A stretch of DNA of 64,000 nt from an uncultured Aquimarina sp. (lineage in GTDB: Bacteria > Bacteroidota > Bacteroidia > Flavobacteriales > Flavobacteriaceae). Made by a program: the position numbers and the translations under genes. The stretch spans positions 62,001-126,000 of the forward strand of contig CANMDH010000005.1 in the NCBI GenBank assembly GCA_947496555.1, in the 5' to 3' direction. Positions 16,119 through 25,765 of the stretch are shown here, piece by piece. The first letter of the stretch is position 1. Each line of letters begins with the position of its first letter. The notes beneath the pieces were generated by a model. The model ran no database searches and was not told where the DNA came from. It saw only the letters and a list, made by a program, of their open reading frames with translations.

Positions 16119-19100
16119 CTAGTTAATTTTAATTCGTACCCCTTCAGAATGACTAGAAAACTCTGGAGCATACATACTTTGTATGGTGGTAATACCATTA
16201 GAGAAATCGCCTTTGTTGTTTACTCTTAGATCATATTCAAATACATACACTCCTTTTGGCAAATAATCAAAGAAGAAATTTGTAGCAGCATCTTTGGTGC
16301 TTTCGTAATATCCTAACCCGTCTTGCCATTTGTATTGTGAGATCACATTAATGGGCTCCAAGCCGGATGCTCGCATGTCCTTCATATGCACAAATTCCAT
16401 AGCACGATCTGATCTCAATTCGATTCGCACTCTTACCAAATCGCCTAGTTGTAGTTTTGTTGTATCTGTAATTTGGGTGATTTCTTCTCCAGTATCTGTA
16501 TTCTTTTTTAAGAATAATTTTTTACTAAGTGACAAAGGTGTTTTTGCAGGAGTAATTTTGTCTAGATTTTCAAAATATTGCCAGTACAAGGCACCCCAGG
16601 CAATACCTTTTCCTTTTTTGGTGATTTGGGCAGTGGCCATATTGGGCTTAATTTCGTTGCTATTCCACGAAGTTTTGAAATACCCAGTGCCAGCTTCTAC
16701 TTTTACATTTTCAATTTTACTAGGATCTATTTTTTGGTCTCCCAAAACTATTTCTACCATGTCGGTTACCGATAACCAATCACTCCCTTGTAATAATAGA
16801 GCATATACAGCATCTGATGTGGCTTTAGTTGTTTGCCAACGATTGGTCTGCTTGTTTTTAAGCAACCATATTTTAAGATTATCTACGATTTCGGTACGTT
16901 TGGGTTCTTTTTCAATTTCAGAAAAGACTTCAATCATTAACGACTGGGTTTCGATAGGTGCTTGATACCAATACCAACTTGCTATGTTTGATTTCCAATA
17001 CATACCCAACTCCTCATTAGTGATACTTCTTTCATCCAGCGATCGTATAATTTTTACGGCATTTTCGTGATTATCATTTCTATCTAAAATAAGAGCCAAT
17101 AATCCCTGTGAGTAAAGACTTTGATCTAACCAATATTTTTTTGATTGACCTAAATAATAGTTCCATGCCTCATTGGTGTTCTTTGGTCTTTTAATGTCGC
17201 TGAAGAAACTACGCATGTATAGATAATGGATCTGAGTATAGCTAAGATGATTCTCATTAATATCGATTTTGTTTTTCTTGCAATATCTTTTCAGTTCTTC
17301 ATACTCTCTTATAAATTCTTTATCTAAAAATCGAATTGCATTTTGCAACATGTTCGCTGTATTGCTGTCAAATTGAGTGACACCTAACTTTTTAAGATGT
17401 CCAAAACCGGTGGCAATATGCTGAGTAATAAATCTATTTTCATACCCACCTTTAAACCAAGGGAATCCACCCGAAGGATACTGCATTTGCCTTAGTTTAT
17501 TTAAAGCCGATTGTAACTCATCGTTCATCTTATTTAAATCAAAGAGTAGAGCAATTCGCTTTTTCTGTTCGGTTTCACTTTGTGCGTCCCGTAGCCATGG
17601 TGTTTCCTGGATAATCAAGGATTTAAGTTCTTGATTTTTTTCCAGATTGCTTAGCAATGCATCAGTAGACTTCCATTGGTTAAACACTTCCTGAATTCTT
17701 GGATTAGAATTAGCAATATGACTCGCCAATGCATTGGCATAATATCTAGAGAATGTTTGTTCAGAACATTCATAAGGATACTCCATAAGATAGGGTAGCG
17801 CTTGTACCGCATACCAAGCTGGGTTAGAGGTCATCTCGAGCGTAAGCTTGTGATGTTTTAGAGTGCTAGAAGTTGTATTTTTCAGCTTATCCAACGTAAA
17901 GGTCTTTGTTTGGTTAGACCTGATCCACATAGGCATCGTTTCGGTAACCAGCATTCTGTTGGAAAGTACCGGAAGTACATTTTGCTCACCGTCTGCAAAA
18001 TCACCAGCTTTGGCTACAATTTTATACTGTACAGTTTGTATGTTATCCGGAATTTGTAATTCCCATGAAATGTTGGTGTTTCCTTTGGTTTTTACTTCAA
18101 AATTCTGACGAGCATTACTGTTTTTTAATTCAGTATCGATTGTTTTGTTGGTTAATGCATCGAATAATTGTAATTCTACAATTCCACTCAAATCTTTGTT
18201 TGCCAGATTGGATATTTTTGTGCTTAAAATAATTTTATCACCTTCTCTCAAGAATCTTGGTGGATTTGGAAGAACCATTAACTCTTTTTGAGTAACTGTT
18301 TCCAAAGTAGTAGTCGCAGCATTTAAGGCTTTGGTATGAGCTAGTAATTGTAATTTCCATTTGGTTAATGCTTCTGGAGCAGTGAAGTTAAAACTCACAT
18401 TGCCTTCAGCATCGGTAGTAAGTTGAGGGAAGAAAAAAGCAGTTTCCTGAAGATTTTTTCTAATTTTCACCCCCTCAAGAGATGTGTCTTTTTTACCTTC
18501 AACGGTTTTGTCGTCTCTTTTGTCAGCATCTTTTGATTTTTCTTCTTTTGTTGCGCTTACTTGTCCTGCAGCAACCGTTTCTTCTAATTCAGCATCTTCT
18601 GCAACACCGTCTGCAACCATTGACTGTTCCATCATTGGAGCCGCTGCTGTTTTCATAATCATTCTGTTTTTTGCTCCAAAATACTGCTGACCAAAATACA
18701 AACCAAACCAATTGAGTTGGTCATATCCTTGACTACTATAATAATACCCTGAACTACTGTGATTATTTAGTTCGAAGGTGTTTAGAGCAAAACTGCGAGT
18801 AGATTGCCTTTTACTTTGTGGGTAATAGGGTGGGCGATTAATAGGATTAAAATACCATTGATGTGGTTTAAATTGATCTAGCGAAGCATCATACATACTG
18901 GCAAGAAGTTCGGCACTTACTTTATCGCCTTTTGGTCCTTTGATGGTGAAACTCCAAGTTTCCTGCTGTCCGGGTTTTAATTTATCCCTAAATGTTTGGG
19001 TTTCGATATTAAGTTCGGTAGGAGCATACGGTACCGAAATCGGAATAGTCCCATTCTGATAACCATTGTAATTCGCAAAACTATAGCTCACCGAAAAACC

Positions 19101-22100
19101 TCCCAAATCTTCTTTGGTAACCGGTATTTTGATAGTTTTGCTGCTTTTTGAAAGAGTGATAAGCTGCGTTTCAATGATTTTCTGGTTTTTTTCAATATCT
19201 ACAGTGATTGTAATATCTTCTGAAGCAGAGCTTAATTTGATCACTACTTCATCACCAATATTGTAGGTAGTTTTATTTGTAGTGACTTCAAACAATTGCT
19301 GATCACTAATCGTTTTGTCATCCTGGCTAAAAACTGTGATGTATTGCATGTCTTTGACTTCCTGGCCAAATTTATCTTTGGAGCTTAATTCAATTACATA
19401 TTTACCCGACTCCCATTTTTTAATAGTTCCAAGAGTTATTTCTTGGGCTCCTATCTCACTTTTTTTGTTACTAGAAGTATTAAAAGGTTTATCCAATACC
19501 AATGTTCCTTTTTTCCAGGTTCTATAATCCGATTCATTTTCGAATGCATCATGTGGGAATAGCTTTGCAAATTCCTCTTTTTCAAAGCCTTTATAATCGG
19601 GTGTTTTCCATGGGCGCAGTCTCATAGGCTTATCAGGAGCTTGTAATTTGTGCACTTTAACTGTTCCCGCAGCTGCTATTGCTTCATTATTAAGGTTTAA
19701 AGTGGTTATAGAAATGGTATGATCCTTTTGAGTTTTATCAATTTTATCTTTAATAGAAATAGCAGCAGTCATAGCGTGATATCCAACATTGACTATAGTG
19801 GTTGTACTACGAGTTTCGCCATTAATATCGGTAACATCTACGGTTACTTCATAATTAAAAATAGGGAGGTCTTCTTTTGAAACATTTGGATCAGGCTGCG
19901 CTACAAATTCAATGAAGTACTCTCCTTTTTCATTGGTTTTTGTCTCGCCATGCGTTATTTCTTGCGGTTCTGAAGTATAACGAGGATACCAATAACACCA
20001 TCTGGGGTATTGCACTTTTCTATGTACCCGGTACACTACTTTGGCATCGGTAATATTGCTCCCGGCATAGGCATTTGCAACTCCGGTTAACTTGACCGTA
20101 TCATTTATTCTATAAGTTTCTGTTACTGGATTGAATTTAGTCTCAAACTTAGGACGTTTATATTCTTCTACAGAAATAGATGTGCTTTGATAATTATTGG
20201 TTTGCAAGGTATAAATACCAGTCAATCCTGAAGAAGGTAGAACAAACTCACCACTGAAGGATCCATATTGATTGGTTTGGAAGCCTAACATTTTTACCTC
20301 TTGGCCATTAACATCTTTTAGCCTTACAAAGGTGGATTGATTGGGCAGTACTTCAAAATCTTCTTTGCCGGTAGACGACATCATGATTCCTTTAAAATAG
20401 ACTATCTGCCCTGGTCTGTAAATACTTCGATCCGTAAAAAGAAAAGTGTTGTATCTGGTTTGATTATCATTACTGTCTTGTTTGTAGGATTGATTGAGAT
20501 AATACCCTTCAAAATAGGCAACCTCGTTTTCGTGGGATACAGTAATAGTTACGTTGTAGTAATAGTTATTTAAAGCCACAGAGCACTGGCCTTTTTGATC
20601 AGTGGTTAGGGTTTTATCTAATTTGTTTCTATATCCTTGTTCACCATCTGTTTTAAGATGTACCTTGGCACCAGGCACAGGGCTCCCTGTATTACGATCA
20701 ACCACCTGAAAAATTGTTTTCTCTGAAGTTCGGTTTTCAATAAGTGCTAAATTGCTTACTTGTACATCACTATATGAGAACAGGCTTTCCTGTGATAATT
20801 CTTTTGTAACAGTAGCTACGATCAAATAAGCGCCTTTCTCAAGTTCAGGAAGCAATACTTCGGTAGTATGTGTTTGAAAGTCTTTTTCATTTTGAATACC
20901 GGATTCCCAGGTTTTAATGACCTTTAAAGCGTTTAAGAATTTGATTTTGTCAGTTGTTTGGTATAGCCGGTCCAAAGATTTTAGTTGCTTTTTGTTGACT
21001 TTTAAAGCTCTTAAGTAAATCTTATCCAGGTTTTTATAACTAATTAATAACCTTCCGGGAGTATTAATTGGTAGATATTTTTCGGTTTTTATATTGATTT
21101 CCAGATGAAGTATTTGTGCTTTTAAAGAAGCGCATTTATTCGCACCTCTAGCGTCTGGAAATTTCAGAATAGCAGCATTACAAATTTCTAATGCTTCTTT
21201 TAGTTTCCAACGATGTGTCTCATTTTCTTTAGGAAGATAAGATGCGGCCTGTTCTTTGTATAATTTTGCAATTTCAAAATCATATAAAGCAGAGGCACTT
21301 TTATCACCAATTTTTTCTTTTTCAGTTTGTAAAGCTTTCAAAAAAGCAGATTGCTTATCGCTAAATACCGCATTTTCATATACAAATTGTAAACGTTCGA
21401 TATTAACTTCTGTTAAGGCATCAGGTTCAGCATCTCGGGAATGAAATTTTAACAAGTTTTGATATAGTTTCAATGCATTTCCTTGCAACGATAATGAGTC
21501 TTGAGGTGTTATCTTTAAAGATGAAAAAGAAGTGTGCTCTTTTAAATAATTAGAATCGTTAATGGTAAAGGCATACGCTGGTTTTGTGATACCCGTTTCC
21601 GAACTTTTGTAAAACCCTAACGCATTATGCAATAAGAAATCATATAGAGTGGGCCTGTATTTTTTTGAATCACCATAGGTGGTGAGAATATCATCAAATT
21701 TTTTAAGATCGGTCTGTTGTGCCAATACCCCATTTTTGATCGATTTTTGATAATGAAAATGAATTTCGGCAAACAATGTTTCCAGATCCCACGTTCTAAA
21801 ATCTTCTTTATCTACTTTTATAGAAGTTTGGGTACGGTTGTAAAATTTCCATCTGTTTTGCTGAAAATATTGCCAGTACAAATTAGCCAGAATACTTTCT
21901 AAAATATTTTTTTTGGGGAATTGACTTTGATCGATCTCGCTTTTAAATTCTTTTATGATGTTAAGCTGTGCATCTTCTTCTAGGGTAAGAAGGTATTTTG
22001 CCTTATGCAGCAAAGCTTTGATAAGTTGATTATCATTATTTTCTGTTTTTGATTTTTTATAGATGGCTTCTACCACTTCCAAAGCAGATTTGGGTAGTCC

Positions 22101-22214
22101 TTGTTGGTCAAAAGTGTCTACTTTTTTCCATTCTTCCTTGTAATCGTTTTGACCATTCATAGTATTCAGGTTAGCTATACAGATTAAAATAAGGATGATA
22201 TACTTCTTCATCAT
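16119..22214 (-). CDS. bacterial alpha-2-macroglobulin family protein
   Basis: The 2031-residue protein has a signal peptide (ILILICIANLNTMNGQ) and no lipobox, so it is periplasmic or surface exposed. It has a Bacteroidota-type N-terminal helical region and macroglobulin domains, including one with TDRSIYRPGQIVYFKG, the MG2 signature. An acidic, low-complexity segment follows at about 1200-1260, then the A2M domain with FFFPQLTTDAEGNVSFNF and LTKWKLQLLAHT. A thioester-type motif CSEQ (Cys 1483, within YPYECSEQTFSRYY) follows, and a toroid domain after it. The A2M family traps proteases and may protect the envelope. No penicillin-binding protein 1C gene lies beside it, unlike the proteobacterial arrangement. 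Start is ATG 22214 or 22211. Confidence 0.93.
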   Translation of the reverse strand: MMKKYIILILICIANLNTMNGQNDYKEEWKKVDTFDQQGLPKSALEVVEAIYKKSKTENNDNQLIKALLHKAKYLLTLEEDAQLNIIKEFKSEIDQSQFPKKNILESILANLYWQYFQQNRWKFYNRTQTSIKVDKEDFRTWDLETLFAEIHFHYQKSIKNGVLAQQTDLKKFDDILTTYGDSKKYRPTLYDFLLHNALGFYKSSETGITKPAYAFTINDSNYLKEHTSFSSLKITPQDSLSLQGNALKLYQNLLKFHSRDAEPDALTEVNIERLQFVYENAVFSDKQSAFLKALQTEKEKIGDKSASALYDFEIAKLYKEQAASYLPKENETHRWKLKEALEICNAAILKFPDARGANKCASLKAQILHLEINIKTEKYLPINTPGRLLISYKNLDKIYLRALKVNKKQLKSLDRLYQTTDKIKFLNALKVIKTWESGIQNEKDFQTHTTEVLLPELEKGAYLIVATVTKELSQESLFSYSDVQVSNLALIENRTSEKTIFQVVDRNTGSPVPGAKVHLKTDGEQGYRNKLDKTLTTDQKGQCSVALNNYYYNVTITVSHENEVAYFEGYYLNQSYKQDSNDNQTRYNTFLFTDRSIYRPGQIVYFKGIMMSSTGKEDFEVLPNQSTFVRLKDVNGQEVKMLGFQTNQYGSFSGEFVLPSSGLTGIYTLQTNNYQSTSISVEEYKRPKFETKFNPVTETYRINDTVKLTGVANAYAGSNITDAKVVYRVHRKVQYPRWCYWYPRYTSEPQEITHGETKTNEKGEYFIEFVAQPDPNVSKEDLPIFNYEVTVDVTDINGETRSTTTIVNVGYHAMTAAISIKDKIDKTQKDHTISITTLNLNNEAIAAAGTVKVHKLQAPDKPMRLRPWKTPDYKGFEKEEFAKLFPHDAFENESDYRTWKKGTLVLDKPFNTSSNKKSEIGAQEITLGTIKKWESGKYVIELSSKDKFGQEVKDMQYITVFSQDDKTISDQQLFEVTTNKTTYNIGDEVVIKLSSASEDITITVDIEKNQKIIETQLITLSKSSKTIKIPVTKEDLGGFSVSYSFANYNGYQNGTIPISVPYAPTELNIETQTFRDKLKPGQQETWSFTIKGPKGDKVSAELLASMYDASLDQFKPHQWYFNPINRPPYYPQSKRQSTRSFALNTFELNNHSSSGYYYSSQGYDQLNWFGLYFGQQYFGAKNRMIMKTAAAPMMEQSMVADGVAEDAELEETVAAGQVSATKEEKSKDADKRDDKTVEGKKDTSLEGVKIRKNLQETAFFFPQLTTDAEGNVSFNFTAPEALTKWKLQLLAHTKALNAATTTLETVTQKELMVLPNPPRFLREGDKIILSTKISNLANKDLSGIVELQLFDALTNKTIDTELKNSNARQNFEVKTKGNTNISWELQIPDNIQTVQYKIVAKAGDFADGEQNVLPVLSNRMLVTETMPMWIRSNQTKTFTLDKLKNTTSSTLKHHKLTLEMTSNPAWYAVQALPYLMEYPYECSEQTFSRYYANALASHIANSNPRIQEVFNQWKSTDALLSNLEKNQELKSLIIQETPWLRDAQSETEQKKRIALLFDLNKMNDELQSALNKLRQMQYPSGGFPWFKGGYENRFITQHIATGFGHLKKLGVTQFDSNTANMLQNAIRFLDKEFIREYEELKRYCKKNKIDINENHLSYTQIHYLYMRSFFSDIKRPKNTNEAWNYYLGQSKKYWLDQSLYSQGLLALILDRNDNHENAVKIIRSLDERSITNEELGMYWKSNIASWYWYQAPIETQSLMIEVFSEIEKEPKRTEIVDNLKIWLLKNKQTNRWQTTKATSDAVYALLLQGSDWLSVTDMVEIVLGDQKIDPSKIENVKVEAGTGYFKTSWNSNEIKPNMATAQITKKGKGIAWGALYWQYFENLDKITPAKTPLSLSKKLFLKKNTDTGEEITQITDTTKLQLGDLVRVRIELRSDRAMEFVHMKDMRASGLEPINVISQYKWQDGLGYYESTKDAATNFFFDYLPKGVYVFEYDLRVNNKGDFSNGITTIQSMYAPEFSSHSEGVRIKIN

Positions 22215-22564
22215 AAAGGTTTTAGGTTGTTAAACAAACATAAACAAGAGGCATACCAAAAGGTTATCTGCATTTTCTTATTTATTTTAAATAACATTAT
22301 AAAGCTACGTATTTGAAATGAGCATTAACAATTTTGTAGATGCAAATTCTGGTATAACGTTGCTTCTTTTCAAGAACTAAGAAAGCAATATAAAAGTACA
22401 GAGTAAATGACTAATGAGGGAAACTGCCATTTCATTTAGGTAATAGGTCATTTGAGCTGGGTAAAGGAAAAATAACCTTTACTTGACGGTTGGTATTTTT
22501 TTTTGTCTGTTCTTTTAATATTGAATGTAGATTGTATCTTTACGATTAGATTTAATTACAAACT
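22215..22564. other. 350-nt divergent intergenic region
   Basis: No gene is seen. On the minus strand TATGTTTG (22235-22242) is a good -7 box for the alpha-2-macroglobulin gene. On the plus strand TATCTTTA (22535-22542) is a one-mismatch box for mpl. A small hairpin, GTAAAGG (22461-22467) with CCTTTAC (22476-22482), has no T-run directly behind it. Confidence 0.5.
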
Positions 22565-23917
22565 ATGCGTGTACATTTTATAGCTATAGGAGGGAGTGCT
22601 ATGCATAACCTTGCTATTGCATTACATCAAAAAGGATATCAGATAACAGGAAGCGACGATACTATTTTTGAACCCTCAAAATCAAGATTAAAAAGACATG
22701 GTTTATTGCCCGAAGAATTTGGTTGGTTTCCAGAAAAAATAACAAAAGATCTTGATGCCATAATTCTTGGTATGCACGCCAAAGAAGATAATCCAGAACT
22801 TCGTAAAGCACAGGAATTGGGAGTAACCATATATTCGTATCCAGAATTCTTATACGAACAATCCAAAAATAAAACTCGCGTAGTCATCGGGGGTTCTCAT
22901 GGGAAGACCACAATTACTTCAATGATTTTGCATGTATTGCACTATCACGAAAAAGAAGTAGATTATATGGTAGGTGCGCAGCTAGAAGGTTTTGATACCA
23001 TGGTACACCTTACCGAAGAGAATGATTTTATGGTGCTAGAAGGAGACGAATACCTATCTTCTCCTATTGATCGGAGACCAAAATTTCACTTATATCAACC
23101 AAATATTGCTCTGGTTAGTGGTATTGCCTGGGATCATATTAATGTATTTCCTACGTTTGACAATTATGTAGATCAATTCAGGATTTTTATAGATTCTATA
23201 GTTAATGGTGGCGCATTGGTTTATAATGAAGAGGATGAAGAAGTAAAAAAACTGGCAGAAGCAACACAAAACCCAATTCGTAAATTCCCTTATAGAATTC
23301 CCGAGTATCGTGTAGAAGATGGAGAGACATTATTACAAACCCCAGAGGGTGAAATGCCTATTGAAGTATTTGGAGCACATAATTTAAGTAACCTGGCGGG
23401 AGCAAAGTGGATCTGCCAACATATGGGAATTGATGAAGATGATTTTTATGAAGCAATAGCTTCTTTTAAAGGTGCGTCAAAAAGATTAGAAAAAATTGCT
23501 GAAAATTCTACATCTGTGGCATATAAGGATTTTGCACATAGTCCTTCAAAAGTAGGTGCCACCACCAAAGCTGTAAAAGAGCAATATCAAGATAGAAAAG
23601 TAATTGCATGTTTAGAATTGCATACTTATAGCAGTTTGAATGCAGAATTCTTGCAAGAATATAATGGTGCATTAGATGCTGCCGATGAAGCAGTGGTATT
23701 TTATTCACCCCATGCTGTAAAAATTAAACAATTAGAAGAGGTTTCTACTTCACAAATCGAAGAAGCTTTTAGCCGTGATGATCTAATTATCTATACCAAT
23801 CCAGAAGAATTTCAGCAATATTTGAAGCAGAAAGAGTTTTCTAACACCGCTTTGGTATTGATGAGTAGCGGAAATTATGGTGGGCTTAATTTTGATGAGG
23901 TAAAAAGTTGGTTTTGA
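22565..23917 (+). CDS. mpl: UDP-N-acetylmuramate:L-alanyl-gamma-D-glutamyl-meso-diaminopimelate ligase
   Basis: The 450-residue protein is a Mur ligase with the MurC-like N-terminal IAIGGSAMHNLA (residues 7-18), the ATP loop GGSHGKTTITSM (109-120), and the central domain VLEGDEYLSSPID. It attaches recycled murein tripeptide to UDP-MurNAc in peptidoglycan recycling. MurC and Mpl are close relatives; the GGSAMH segment in place of GIGGxGMS and the overall length favour Mpl. It is transcribed alone and converges with the PaiB-like gene. Confidence 0.92.
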   Translation: MRVHFIAIGGSAMHNLAIALHQKGYQITGSDDTIFEPSKSRLKRHGLLPEEFGWFPEKITKDLDAIILGMHAKEDNPELRKAQELGVTIYSYPEFLYEQSKNKTRVVIGGSHGKTTITSMILHVLHYHEKEVDYMVGAQLEGFDTMVHLTEENDFMVLEGDEYLSSPIDRRPKFHLYQPNIALVSGIAWDHINVFPTFDNYVDQFRIFIDSIVNGGALVYNEEDEEVKKLAEATQNPIRKFPYRIPEYRVEDGETLLQTPEGEMPIEVFGAHNLSNLAGAKWICQHMGIDEDDFYEAIASFKGASKRLEKIAENSTSVAYKDFAHSPSKVGATTKAVKEQYQDRKVIACLELHTYSSLNAEFLQEYNGALDAADEAVVFYSPHAVKIKQLEEVSTSQIEEAFSRDDLIIYTNPEEFQQYLKQKEFSNTALVLMSSGNYGGLNFDEVKSWF

Positions 23918-23933
23918 TGTAACTTTTAGATTA

Positions 23934-24533
23934 TTAGAAATGTTTCTCAAATAACATGTTTATAAAATCTACCACACTTTTTTGATTATTTCTAATCAGT
24001 TCTAGCTTTGCGTTTTCAATATCAGTAGGAATTTTATCTTGACTCAGTTTAAATTTTCCTTCCCAGTTTTGTACTTCAATCTCAAAACAATGAATATAAG
24101 GCACCAATCTATCCATTCTGGAATCATCAATGTTTAATACAAAGTTTTGATCTGGAGCTTCAAGGTATTCGGTCATGATAACCATAGATTCTTTTATGAT
24201 TGCCGGATCATTGATTTCTTTCGCAACTCCTGCGGCATGTGAAATTATGTAATTCCAGGTGGGTAATTGCTTTGTAGTATATATCGAGGGAGAAATATAC
24301 GTTTGCGGCCCTTGAAATACTGCTATAACCGGGTAATCACCCTTTAGCAATTGGATATGAGGATTGTTTCGGTCAATATGACCAACCAATTTTTCATTGT
24401 GAAAAATTAATGGAGCATGAGTAATTAAAGGAATCTTATCTTTTGCTGATATTATGGTAGCAAAGGGATATGCTTTGGCTACGTCTTTTATGGTTTCAAG
24501 ATTATAATCCTGATGATGTTTTGGTGGATACAA
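23934..24533 (-). CDS. PaiB-family FMN-binding protein
   Basis: The 199-residue protein starts MYPPKHHQDYNLETI, the typical PaiB beginning, followed by TIISAKDKIPLITHAPLI, HIDRNNPHIQLL and VFQGPQTYISPSIY, all features of the split-barrel FMN-binding fold. PaiB of Bacillus was described as a negative regulator of protease and sporulation genes; the biochemical role in Bacteroidota is unclear. It follows a DUF1569 gene by 3 nt, so the pair is an operon. Confidence 0.9.
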   Translation of the reverse strand: MYPPKHHQDYNLETIKDVAKAYPFATIISAKDKIPLITHAPLIFHNEKLVGHIDRNNPHIQLLKGDYPVIAVFQGPQTYISPSIYTTKQLPTWNYIISHAAGVAKEINDPAIIKESMVIMTEYLEAPDQNFVLNIDDSRMDRLVPYIHCFEIEVQNWEGKFKLSQDKIPTDIENAKLELIRNNQKSVVDFINMLFEKHF

Positions 24534-24536
24534 AGG

Positions 24537-24980
24537 CTATGCGTTAAATTGTTGAAGATGATGATCAAGATGTTTGTATTGCATTTTCCCCCATTGTTCA
24601 TAGGTAAATTTACCAAACATTGGATGAGGATCCCACTCCTTTTTGTCTCGTTGATTAGAAAATTCGGTTACGAGTTCTAGAAGTTTCCCTTTTTCGCTTT
24701 CAAATTCTTTTGGCGCTACCACTTTTAATTTTGAGTGTGTAGGTAAATTCTTTTTCCAAGGCTTATCATTATACATTGCCTTTTTGAAGAATAACTTCGC
24801 CAATAAACTGGGTTTCAGTTTTGGATGGTCCTTTTTCAGAGCAATTTTTAATGGAAACTGACAATGATTAAACATTTGAGCCACATCCATTTTTCCCCAT
24901 GCGGGATTACTTTCATTGGATAGTTTATTGATTCTGCTTTCTATTTCTTGCAGGGTTGATTCTTCAAATAATGATTTCAT
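24537..24980 (-). CDS. DUF1569 (DinB-like) protein
   Basis: The 147-residue protein has the DinB-like four-helix features WGKMDVAQMFNHCQFPL and the C-terminal MQYKHLDHHLQQF. The spaced His residues (H in FNHC; HLDHHL) are the expected metal ligands. The family has no established role and includes proteins related to thiol transferases. It is the first gene of a two-gene unit with the PaiB-like protein. A TATTTTTG box at 25009-25016 (minus) is a good promoter candidate. Confidence 0.85.
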   Translation of the reverse strand: MKSLFEESTLQEIESRINKLSNESNPAWGKMDVAQMFNHCQFPLKIALKKDHPKLKPSLLAKLFFKKAMYNDKPWKKNLPTHSKLKVVAPKEFESEKGKLLELVTEFSNQRDKKEWDPHPMFGKFTYEQWGKMQYKHLDHHLQQFNA

Positions 24981-25008
24981 GAGTACCCGTTTTGAGATGA
25001 TTGATACT

Positions 25009-25016
25009 CAAAAATA
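25009..25016 (-). promoter_or_regulatory. -7 box for the DUF1569-paiB unit
   Basis: The minus strand reads TATTTTTG, an exact TAnnTTTG match, 28 nt before the start codon at 24980. Confidence 0.45.
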
Positions 25017-25041
25017 GTATATTTTCGGGTCATAAAATAAA

Positions 25042-25069
25042 AAAGGGTGAATCATTTGATTCACCCTTT
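25042..25069. terminator. terminator hairpin
   Basis: AAAGGGTGAATCA (25042-25054) is a perfect complement of TGATTCACCCTTT (25057-25069). It lies 25 nt beyond the stop of the small secreted protein gene (25094) and has an A-run on its left that gives a U-run in the minus-strand transcript. Confidence 0.85.
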
Positions 25070-25093
25070 AAAGTAATAATATATATGTTTTAT

Positions 25094-25537
25094 TTAACTA
25101 GCTTCATCGAAGAATAAACTTAGGAAACCATCTAGATCATCAGTTTTACTAATGTCCTTAGGAGTACCAAGATTGATCATTAAAGGTTGATCTTTAATTT
25201 TGCCTTTTAGGAAATACTGGTAGGTAGTTCCCATCTTAAACTTATAACCTTTCAATTGTTCTCCAAAAGAAGTAAAAGTTACCTCAGTTTTAGAACTATT
25301 ACTTTCTGCAAATGCACTTATAGTAGCATCAAAAACTGCAGATAACATGTCATCAGTATAATAATCCCATTTTATTGATGTCCCGTCACAGGCTTGCAAT
25401 TCATATTCAGATTGAGCTTCACATCCTCTGGGAACTTGTATGTTATTTCCTACTAAACTCAAAAAGGAAACTTTCTTGTCTTGGCCATAAAAGCTCAATG
25501 TAGAAAGCAATAAAACTAGGGTAAAAATATTCTTCAT
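25094..25537 (-). CDS. small secreted protein of unknown function
   Basis: The 147-residue protein has a signal peptide (MKNIFTLVLLLSTLSFYGQ) and no lipobox. The mature part includes VPRGCEAQSEYELQACDGTSIKW, with two cysteines that could form a disulfide (quoted in part), and GTTYQYFLKGK. I recognise no domain. It is a single-gene unit with a promoter (25590-25620) and a terminator (25042-25069). Confidence 0.8.
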   Translation of the reverse strand: MKNIFTLVLLLSTLSFYGQDKKVSFLSLVGNNIQVPRGCEAQSEYELQACDGTSIKWDYYTDDMLSAVFDATISAFAESNSSKTEVTFTSFGEQLKGYKFKMGTTYQYFLKGKIKDQPLMINLGTPKDISKTDDLDGFLSLFFDEAS

Positions 25538-25589
25538 AAATAGGTTAATTTGAAGTTGTTAAATTATTCACTTTTGGATTATGGGTGCC

Positions 25590-25620
25590 CAAATATAGTA
25601 AAACTTTCATTTTCAAACAA
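25590..25620 (-). promoter_or_regulatory. promoter of the small secreted protein gene
   Basis: On the minus strand TTG (25618-25620) is followed after 20 nt by TATATTTG (25590-25597), a near-perfect Bacteroidota promoter. Transcription would start about 48 nt before the start codon. Confidence 0.65.
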
Positions 25621-25765
25621 ATATATGGGTCAAATATTGAGGAATATGTAATTTTTGAATACTTGTTTTTGAATATTAACAGGGTAATAATGTCTTGTTT
25701 TTGAGATAAATAGTTTATACTTACAAGAAGAAATATTTGTGTAACTCTAAACGATAAAATAACAA

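Noticed and set aside
16330-16965. Antisense frame of 211 codons inside the alpha-2-macroglobulin gene
   Set aside because: The opposite strand encodes well-conserved domain sequence through this stretch, and no start signal or homology is evident for the antisense frame.
22461-22482. GTAAAGG...CCTTTAC hairpin as a terminator
   Set aside because: No gene ends nearby and no T-run directly follows; it lies between divergent genes.
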